Assembly: GCA_030737875.1 (NCBI GenBank)
Contig: CM060910.1
Coordinates: 250,140,427 to 250,204,426, forward strand
From: Allium sativum
Taxonomy: Eukaryota; Streptophyta; Magnoliopsida; Asparagales; Amaryllidaceae
Length of the DNA: 64,000 nt
Direction of reading: 5' to 3'
Shown here one piece after another: positions 56,370-64,000 of this stretch. The position numbers were made by a program, and so were the translations under genes. Numbering within the stretch: the first letter of the stretch is position 1; each line of letters starts with the position of its first letter. Below the pieces are notes generated by a model that was not told the origin of the DNA, did no database searches, and saw nothing but the letters and a program-made list of their open reading frames with translations.

Positions 56370-57194
56370 CCAGTTGACTGGTGATTTTCAAATCAATCGA
56401 CTGACCCGACAATAACGATCATTTTTATGAAAGGACATCTTCTTTCGTGAAGAGATTTCCATCCATTTCGAAGAAGAAATGGCAGTTTCTTTTCATCATA
56501 ATTCTTCATAAAAGGTTACTACTCTTCAACTATTATATATACATCAAAAACTTGATTTCCAAATCACCGATTCTTCTTCTATTTTCTGATCTTAATTTCT
56601 AAATATTCTTGCATTCTAAAATCTCTCTAAATATTCAAATTGCTTTTGAATCATTGAATTTATTTCATATCTCTTAATTCAATAAACATTCTACTTCCTT
56701 CAAATCTTTACAAACACATTCAATATTTGAGGATAAGATTATAAGAAGAGTGTACTCGAATAGTTGGCTAATCAGTGATTCTTATAACATAATCAAAAGT
56801 CAAAACTTTTATTGTAATATTGAAGTCCTGTTCGGTTACTCAGGCGTGGTGTTGAAGTCCTGTTCGGGTTGCTCAGGCGTGAAATCCAGTTGTTGGTGTG
56901 CGAATGTGTTGTAAACCTGTTCCTCTGGGTGAAGAAAGGGTGTTTTTAGCGAAAAGCCAGAAGAAGTCTGAGACTGGACGTAGGACAATGCTCCGAACCA
57001 GTATAAAAATTCCTAGTGTCATTTACTTTAAAATACTACATTTACATATTACTTATCTGTGATATTGATATATTTAGTTTATTAAATTTTTACTTGCATA
57101 ACTATTGCATAAGTTTAATATATATCACATAATCTAAGCTTATGCATATTCATATAAATCCATATTACTCGATCCTACTTTAGCACTCTTTTCA
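56141..57194 (+). repeat. 5' LTR of copia element G (start uncertain)
   Basis: Ends CTTTTCA two bases before a Met-tRNA primer site. A TGTTAGAACTTG start at 56141 would make it 1054 bp. Inside are CCAGTCGACTGG palindromes (about 56260 and, in relaxed form, 56372 and 56396), a (TA)n run at 56334-56367 and two copies of TTGAAGTCCTGTTCGG with TCAGGCGTG (56820-56880). Confidence 0.6.
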
Positions 57195-57196
57195 TT

Positions 57197-57208
57197 TGGT
57201 ATCAGAGC
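57197..57208 (+). other. primer binding site of G
   Basis: TGGTATCAGAGC, exact complement of the initiator methionine tRNA 3' end, followed by GG and a short leader to gag. Confidence 0.88.
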
Positions 57209-57252
57209 GGGATATCTTATAACCGTACAAAAGTTATTTGATACTCGATAAT

Positions 57253-57480
57253 ATGGATAACAACACAAACACTAACACCAGTACTAACATAAGTCACACA
57301 GAAGGTCAATCTACTGCACAACCTCCATTTTTCAATGGCATGAACTATAATTATTGGGCTATACATATGAGAATTTATATGCAAGAAAATTGTTTCGACT
57401 CTTGGAATATTACTCAAAAAAAAAATACACACCCCTACTACATATTATCCTGAGTGGTAAACCAATGAAAAAGAAGAAGC
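57253..57480 (+). pseudogene. copia gag start (G), cut by CACTA end
   Basis: Begins ATG at 57253 with an Asn/Thr-rich head (MDNNTNTNTSTN), then PPFFNGMNYNYWAIHMRIYM, the start of copia gag, and CFDSWNI. The frame breaks at 57451. The sequence is cut at 57481, where the CACTA-like sequence begins. Nothing of the rest of G is seen to the right in the window. Confidence 0.75.
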
Positions 57481-58250
57481 CACTACAACAAGTATGTCTA
57501 TTCACAGCGTTGAAAAAATGTTGTTATAGCCTTTAACAGTGTTTTGATGAACGCTGTCAACCAACACGTTGTTATAGGTCCCTGGATATATCACAGCGTT
57601 TTCAAAAATGCTGTAAAAAATTGACATAATACAGCGTTTCAAATGGTGTTGTACTTATGTTTATACAACATTTTATACTGTTTTAGAAATGTTGTTATCT
57701 TCCCTTTTCTACAGCGTTTAGCCACATATCACAGCATTTCTCAAAGTTTACAAGTTTTTTTTTACTATCACAGCGTTTTGCCACATATCACAGCGTTTCT
57801 GGAAGTTTACATGTTATTTACTATCACAGAGTTTTGCCACATATCATAAGTTTTTTTTGCATCTATCACAACATTTACATATTGTAGTATCAAAGTATTC
57901 ATGCACAAACATATCAACAACATGTAAATATATATCAACCAACTAATTATATAACACAATATTCATACACAAAGACGTCATCAATAAACAAACTTTACAT
58001 AATTTCCATAAAAAATAACACCATAAACTAAATTTACACAATATCCGTCGAACAAAGTCACGATATCTACAACTAAAACAAAATTTCCATAAAACAAGTT
58101 TGCGCCAAATACCAACAAAATGAACATCTAAAAGTTACCGCTTTCTCCGTAATCAGATAACGCAAGCGGTCTTTTTGTTGAGGGATCTTCAAAAGCGCCT
58201 AACGATATTTTGATTATAGCCGAATGCACAACGATGCCCATCTCCTATAA
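57481..58250 (+). mobile_element. CACTA transposon end
   Basis: Starts CACTACAACAAG, the CACTA-type terminus. From 57505 to 57870 subterminal repeats follow in both orientations, built on ATCACAGCGTTT and AACGCTGT/ATGCTGTAA words, as used by CACTA transposases. No transposase frame and no second end (TTGTTGTAGTG) are seen before related LTR sequence begins near 58252, so it is truncated or interrupted. AGC at 57478-57480 could be one copy of a 3 bp duplication. Confidence 0.75.
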
Positions 58251-58251
58251 C

Positions 58252-59000
58252 AACGCGGAAAATCGGAACCAATTTAAAATTTTTATTTAGGCAATTTTAA
58301 TGAATTCTGAATATTTAAAATGATTTATTTTAAATAATAATGACTATAAATTTATTTTGAATAGAATTAGAATGTATAAATTTATTTAAATCGAAGTTAG
58401 AATATAAATATTTATTTTAATTAAAAAAGGAATTGGAAATGGCGCGGTAGTTTGAAAATTCGATTTCAAATTTCAAATGAATGTACAGGATGCAAAATAA
58501 ACCGGATTTTAGTAAAGCCAGAAGTATTTGAATCTATTTGAAAATATCTTTCCAACGAATGTGAAAAATCCAGATTTCATAGCGGGAATGAAAAGTTATG
58601 CCCAGTTGATGATTCAGAATAGTTGCTATGGAATTTTATATAATATATAGCCCTTAAAAATAGCGATTTTGCAAATGACCTCTGTTTTCGATGAGACCAC
58701 TTTTATTGGATCCGGAATGTCAAATTATTACTAGATTCCAATTTTTATAATTTTTGGAATCAATATGTGAGCGTGGTGAATTTAAACGTGTTTGGTCAAT
58801 TCAGTTTGAATTTAATCGACTGGAAAATGACCAATTTTCAAACGGTCTTCAAATTCAACGAAATTATTTTTGTTAGGACCGTATTGACAAAACATAGCCA
58901 GATTTATTTTTCTGGAATTTTTGGAGTCCGTATGTGGCCCCGATAAATTAAAATGTACATTAAAATCAATTTTGAATGTTAAATTAATTTATATTTTAAT
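58252..59000 (+). repeat. diverged relative of the C LTR
   Basis: Aligns by eye with the first part of the C LTR (27150-27500): shared GAAATGGCGC(C/G)GTAGTT, AATTCGA/GATTCGAACTTCAA, TGAATGTACAGGAT, CCGGATTT. The TGTAATGACCC start is missing. No frame. It shows that a C-related family has further copies. Confidence 0.6.
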
Positions 59001-60788
59001 TTTAATGGAAACTGAAACGGCCCGCCCCGCACCAGCCGGTATTTCCCCCGTAAGTGCGCTGTACGCATGCCCAGCTAGCACGGAACGGTCGTCAGAAGAA
59101 AAGAAAGAAGAGAATGAACTAACAAGGAACTTGTAGAATGTCTCACAGCGCATGGAACAAAATATAGTAATAACATAATCTTGACATAAAACATTCGAGA
59201 CAGTGCATAAGCTGGAAACTAAACCAACATAGCAGCGGAAATCCAAATACAGCTTATGATCTAATATCATGATTACAACTTTAAACTGTCTCTAAAGCAA
59301 AAGAAAGCTAAAGTAGAAGATGCACTACTAATGCCCAAGCAGTGATCCTCAACAACACAGGGAGAGTATCTATATGTATCATACGTGGAAGCCTCCTGCT
59401 CGTCTCTGGATCAGCTACTCGTACATACCCAGCTAACCTGTCTCTAGTCTGCTCGTGAGAGCACCCAGAGTAATAAGAAGAGACATAAAACTCTGGGTCA
59501 GACAAAAAGTCTGGTATGAGCGATAAACAACTAAACAAAACAATAACAGGTATACTAAACCATACTTGAACCTGGACCTGCAACCAAGGAGTTAGCACTA
59601 CATACCATACAATACTCTAAGGTGCCACTGAACAGATAGTGTAAAGATAACGGGGGTGGGGGTGTGCATGTCATAATGATGGCAAACAAATCAAACATAG
59701 CAACCATCCTCACATCTATCACTCAGTGCGTAAAGCATACGATATCCACCACTGTCAATCACTAGACCCATCAAAGTAGTGACGGGGTTCGACTTGTACA
59801 ACTACTGCTACTACCAAGCTCACCACATGGAGTCATGACCAATCTTTACAAATGACCCCACTTCATTGGTCTATAGCCCTTTAGTCTTACCTAGACCACT
59901 ATGGCCCTGAATCCGTTCACGTACCCCCTACACATAGTGATCCAAAGTTATAGACATCGACAACCCCTTAGCACACGTCCTGCAGCAAAGCCCAACTCAT
60001 GAAGTTGACTCCTTGGTTCCCAACTGGATCATGAGTACAAACTTCCCATTTGGACTACCTTTGCATCTCGGGTTATTGGTCTTCTCCGGATCGGTTCTTC
60101 ACTTCAGTTTATACTTCAAATTCGGATCGTGATTTACGCCTCAAGTCCAAGCATCTCGTTTCACATCAGTCGAGCTACCTCCATCGGATCGTGCTCCCTC
60201 TCCTGGGTCGATTCGTAACAATGCTCCAGGCTTGTGCTCATCATGTCAGGTGGAAGGCTCCCTAGTCGGAGGTCGGGCCTTCATTACCGATTCGGATCGG
60301 GGATCCTCAGATTCCTGCACTTTTCCAACGACTGTTTATGCCATTCGACGGCGTTTTCGACCAATCTAACACTTCTAGACAATCACAAATCATACCATAC
60401 AGTCATAGCAACATGTTCAATTAATCATAAACACCAAAACAACAACTATAACATGTAAAATGGATCAAACATACCCAAAATCTCATATATTCCCTTAAGC
60501 ATGTTTAGACAAAACTAATGATATGATTAGTAAAACTTAACCAAACCAAACCAAATTTCTAACAGAGGTCTTAAACATTATTTCAGAATTTATAAATATT
60601 TTTCCAGAATTTATTAATGCATAAATTCGCTAATCAACACTAATTACCCTTAATTAACCATTATTAGTGAGGAACTATGCAAATCACTCCCCTTGGCCAC
60701 AAATAAAATTTTCAGAACTGAAACCTTGCTGATTTTGGTGAATACTGATGTCTAACAGTAGCTCTAATACTGATTTGGTGTAGATCTT
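59001..60788 (-). repeat. gypsy LTR fragment in minus orientation
   Basis: Read on the minus strand it has blocks of the A/B/D LTR type in their usual order: a CAGAC/GTCTG hairpin (59499-59513) within CCAGAC...GTCTGACCC, then a TTTCCGCTGCTATG-style end region near 59230. The part 59650-60450 is GC-richer, with dispersed GGATCG words. It stops at the start of element D (60789). Boundaries on the left (about 59000-59110) are uncertain. No gene. Confidence 0.55.
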
Positions 60789-61036
60789 TGTAACAACCCA
60801 TATTTTGATAAAGTTTTATAACCATAAATCTAGGAGAATTAAATTTTAAAATAAGAACCAAGGGAAACGGGTTGTGCCATTACGTTCGTCTCGGAATTGT
60901 GCTTCGAAACGAGTCCGAGTTTCCAAGAATCGGAGTCCGTATGACGGAGATATGACCCTCCAAAGTTTCAGGAATTTTCAGAATCGAAAACAGCTCGAAT
61001 TCGAATTCAAAATTCGAATTTCAAACGCAGAACAGA

Positions 61037-61060
61037 CTGGGCGGGAAATTTCCCGCCCAG
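61037..61060. promoter_or_regulatory. perfect 24 bp palindrome with two E2F-like sites
   Basis: Arms CTGGGCGGGAAA and TTTCCCGCCCAG meet without spacer. TTTCCCGCC fits the plant E2F/DP consensus. It lies about 140-160 bp upstream of the TATA-like box, as in element B. Binding is inference. Confidence 0.6.
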
Positions 61061-62095
61061 ACCCAGGTCGACTGGGGAGTCGACCCCCCCAGACCAGGTC
61101 GATTGGGCAGTTGACCTGGTCCCCGAGCCCATTTTTGGGCCAGTGTTCGTTCTGATGTTTCTGGTCCGATTTCTGTCCATATTCATCTGCCTAAACCTAT
61201 TTAAACAGCCCCAAACCTAGCCTTCTCTACACACAATTCTATTCTGCTTCTACTATGCCTCTGTTCTAAATAAAAATAAAAATGGCGTCGCTACTCTGCT
61301 GGAATCAAAACTAGAAGCTAATCAACATCAACCTAAGCAACTCAATTCAAACTAGAGATTAAAGCTTCTGCAACGATCCTACGACAATTTATGTTCTTAG
61401 TTCTCAAAAACCACGATCTGTATGCCCCAGTTACTCTTAGATCTAAACTTTAAACTTAATATGGACATGTGTAAATTGAAGTTGAACATAAACATGATAA
61501 CTACTTGAGACCTACTCTTGTATATCTTTGATCTATGACTATTCCTTTTTGATCTATTATTTTAGATCTACTCTTGTTCACCCTAGATCTATTCACCTTG
61601 AACCTAGTGCTGTTCATATTGAACCTTGATTTGTGGAATACTGATAAGAACTTGATTTAGGGGCCTGTTCATGTCATAACCTAAACCCTATCATTATTTT
61701 AACATGCCTATGATGTTGTGATGTTGAAACTATTGCTAGTCACAAGTTTAGGATTATCATCTTATGTCATTTATAGCTATGTTTATCACCCTATTTCATA
61801 TGCCAGTGATGTTATGATTATATCTCAAGTTACACCATGCTTGTCTTGAAATCACCTATGCCACTTTATACCCATCCTTGTTATGTTATTCCCTAATTAC
61901 ATCTATTGCCTTGATTCGAATTCACGAGCGTTGGGGATGCGATTTGGGTAGTTTAGGAAAACCTGAATTTAGTATGAACTTGAAAACATGAATATCGTTA
62001 TAACTTGAGCTTGGATAGGAACATGAACTTGACATGAAATTATACTTGAAAATATGAATTTGGGACATGACACTTAGATAACTTGAACGTGGCCA

Positions 62096-62293
62096 ACTCG
62101 AGGTTGGGTTGAGTTTGCAGTATAAATCTGCTCGGAACCGCCCGGCGAACCCAGTAACTGCAAACAATAGGACCCAATGTGAGTAGTTGGTCATATCGCA
62201 CTCGAAACCCGAGGTTAGACTAGGTTATGGTGTAAAACTGCCCGGACCCGCCCGGCACATCCAGTAACCATAACCAATTCTAATGTGAGAGGT
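62096..62293 (+). repeat. tandem pair of hairpin modules (D LTR)
   Basis: Copy 1 has outer arms TTGGGT/ACCCAA and inner arms GTTTGCAGT/ACTGCAAAC (62113-62121, 62157-62165). Copy 2 has outer TTAGA/TCTAA and inner GGTTATGG/CCATAACC (62223-62230, 62268-62275). Loops hold CTGC(T/C)CGGA(A/C)CCGCCCGGC and CCAGTAAC. Confidence 0.78.
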
Positions 62294-63592
62294 TAGGGGT
62301 GCATTAAGTAAATTAATGCCACTGGATAGGGTTAAATCATGGACCACTTGAATATACTTAACCAATTTCACACGTTGATTAGATAGGGTTAAGTCATGAA
62401 CCGCTTGAACACACTTAACCAACCTGACACATGATTCGTAGGACTAAGTCTTGAACTAGAACGACACACTTAAGTCAATTTGACATGACATGTAGATGGG
62501 GTAAAGTCTCGATTTTAAATGACAACTTAACCTGCTGAACGAAACCCTTGTTACGCAGTCCTTTTCAGCAGTAACCCACTAGATGTATCACGGTACCCTG
62601 GGACTAGGCAGGGTGGGGCACGATTGCTGGGCTGATTGTAAGCGACCAGAACGACGGCTGAGTTGGTGCGCCATTGTAGGTTCAGGCGGACTAGGGTCGT
62701 GCACTTAGTCCGGAGTTGAAAAAGCAGGCATTGGGCATCAGTAGGATTATCTATGCATTCTTGATTCGTGTCGGTGGTTGCCACCCTAGGTCTTGATACA
62801 CCCTATGGTGGATCTAGCACAGGTGAATACATTCGTGATAGGGCCGTATGACACAGACGCACGACGAGCTAGACTTGTAGGGAGCCGATCGATTAGATCA
62901 TGCCGTTGGACCCCGAATTGGGTCACTTCACGACATTGGGCCAAGGGATTATTTCTTGATTTATAGTTGACACGGGATTAGTATACCAGTATAGTTGGTA
63001 TGGCGAACCTTGAATACGCAATGTTAGACTTGAGTTATCTTGTTAGCTTAGTTATCATGTCAGACTTATCATCATTCCTATGTTTAATTCCAGTTTATTC
63101 ATGTCTTGTTAACTTTACTAGTTTCTATGCTGATAGTCACTAGGGCTTACCAGTCTTTTTGACTGACCCGTTTTCTTTCGCCTCTTTTTCTTTCGTTTCC
63201 CCCCCCCCCCCCAGGTTCTCAGGGAGGAGACTCTAGCTCTTAGCTTGGACTTTGCTTGCTTTCTGACAGCTCATGTACGGTTTGGTCTTGAGCTATGCTA
63301 TGGCTGCACTCATGCACTTTTTTGGGAATAATATTTTACTTATGATTTAAGTATTTTGCTTCTTTAGAACTTGATGTAATGAAATAATGACTTGGCATTT
63401 TAATGTAAGAGGTTTTGACTCTATTTTTCAGTAATGAGATTTGGTTTTAAAGTTTATATCCGCTGCTTTATATACTCTATTTTATCTATGTTCTGTCTTG
63501 TGTTATCTCTGTGCCTGTTTACTAAATAATACCCCTCCAAAACTAGGGCATTCCCTTTGTGAGTGACCCTAGCAGAGGTGGGGTGTTACATT

Positions 63593-63604
63593 TGGTATCA
63601 GAGT
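63593..63604 (+). other. primer binding site of D
   Basis: TGGTATCAGAGT, one base off the initiator methionine tRNA complement, two bases after the LTR. Confidence 0.82.
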
Positions 63605-63781
63605 AGAAGGTTACCAGACTGGGCAAAAGTTTTAAAAACCTTCTGAAGCTATTTTCAAAACCGTTTATAAAGAAGCATTTTTCAAGAAAAGTTTTATTTT
63701 TAAGAAAAGGCTATTCCCCAAAAGCCATTAGCACTTTCCTTTGTTTCCACGTTTAAATCTTTTTCCTTTTCGCTTTTCAGC

Positions 63782-64000
63782 ATGTCTGATCTTAACCTTC
63801 CTGAGGGAGTACCCATACCTGGCTGGTTCCGAAGATACTTGGAAGCTAGGGCCAACGGCGCGGGCCCGGCAGATATCCCTCCTCCTCCTCCCCCAGTGGC
63901 CATGGTTCCTCCTCCTCCTCCTCCGAGTACCGCCTTCGCCAATATATGCAAGGACTTTATAGGAATGGGCGGCTAGAACTTCGTTGGGACTGAGACCTTC
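63782..64000 (+). pseudogene. D gag N-terminal part, stop codon, runs off window
   Basis: Begins MSDLNLPEGVPIPGWFRR, closely like A gag at 3456, then two proline runs and AFANICKDFIGMGG. A TAG follows at 63974-63976 where A has a Lys codon, and the frame then continues NFVGTETF as in A (FHGSETF). So the frame is broken by one stop in the visible part. Gag would form the particle. A Pro-rich head after PGWFRR is a shared trait of A and D. Confidence 0.8.

Larger units (their letters stand above)
60789..63590 (+). repeat. 5' LTR of element D
   Basis: Starts TGTAACAACCC and ends GTGTTACA. It shares with B a U3 start block (ACGTTCGTCTCGGAA, GAGTCCGAGTTT, AATCGGAGTCCGTATG), a perfect 24 bp palindrome with E2F-like sites (61037-61060), GTCGAC/GTCGAT/GTTGAC words (61068-61125), TATA-like TATTTAAA (61198-61205), two hairpin modules (62096-62293), an ACTTAACC/GGTTAAGT pair (62356-62394), the GGGAGCCGATCG block (62880), a CAGTC/GACTG hairpin (63151-63165) and a C tract ending in CAG at 63214. 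Confidence 0.9.
60789..64000 (+). mobile_element. Ty3/gypsy element D, 5' part, continues beyond window
   Basis: Starts TGTAACAACCC at 60789. It has a 2802 bp LTR, a Met-tRNA-type primer site and the start of gag similar to element A. The rest lies outside the window, so the right LTR and target duplication cannot be checked. TCTTT (60784-60788) would be the left duplication if 5 bp. Confidence 0.88.

Noticed and set aside
63741..63962. Frames beside the D gag start in other phases
   Set aside because: Shadows of the proline-rich gag start at 63782.
1..64000. tRNA or rRNA genes
   Set aside because: Only primer-site matches of 12-13 bases to initiator tRNA were seen, all beside LTRs; no cloverleaf or rRNA sequence was recognised.

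Overview
The window looks like repeat-rich nuclear DNA of a flowering plant, probably a eudicot. It is AT-rich and holds nested LTR retrotransposons with initiator-Met-tRNA primer sites, plus PIF/Harbinger, CACTA, LINE and MITE-like DNA. It contains one apparently intact host gene, with plant-type GT-AG introns. I cannot name the species.

Layout. (1) 1-26674 is a nest. A minus-strand Ty1/copia element (F; LTR about 24752-25690, gag 23426-24648) is split by Ty3/gypsy element A (252-22714, target duplication GATTA). A in turn carries Ty3/gypsy element B (3763-15030, target duplication GTTTT) inside its gag gene. F itself abuts a minus-strand gypsy LTR piece (E, to 26674). (2) 27046-40720 is a 13.7 kb LARD-like element C, with 5.3 kb LTRs, a 3.1 kb interior without coding capacity and target duplication CTGTC. 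(3) 42455-48063 is a 14-exon serine carboxypeptidase-like gene encoding 494 residues. (4) 48788-53340 holds a decayed Harbinger transposase, a 5'-truncated LINE on the minus strand, and three MITE-like copies embedded in TA/CA microsatellites. (5) 53340-58250 is AT-rich, with copia pieces and a CACTA end. (6) 58252-64000 holds a relative of the C LTR, an inverted gypsy LTR piece, and the 5' part of a fourth gypsy element D (LTR 60789-63590, gag start 63782) that runs off the window.

A, B and D resemble the Tekay/Del chromovirus group: long LTRs starting TGTAACA, a Met-tRNA primer site, gag-pro-RT-RH-INT order, and the C-terminal integrase style of that group. B has LTRs that differ at only about 18 sites in 3757 bp, yet its coding interior is deleted and full of stops. 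C has no coding interior at all but shares the hairpin and purine tract before its 3' LTR with A and B. Both B and C therefore look like non-autonomous elements moved by a partner's proteins.

The strongest unexplained signal is in the LTRs of A, B and D. All carry a tandem pair of about 100 bp modules with a conserved C/G-rich centre. The flanking arms differ from copy to copy but stay complementary, as expected of a maintained RNA or DNA hairpin. The same LTRs share a second covarying hairpin, GTCGAC palindrome arrays upstream of the TATA box and, in B and D, inverted E2F-like sites. In A and B, and in different sequence in C, a GTGAGT donor and a late pyrimidine-tract/AG acceptor bracket most of the LTR leader, which suggests a leader intron.
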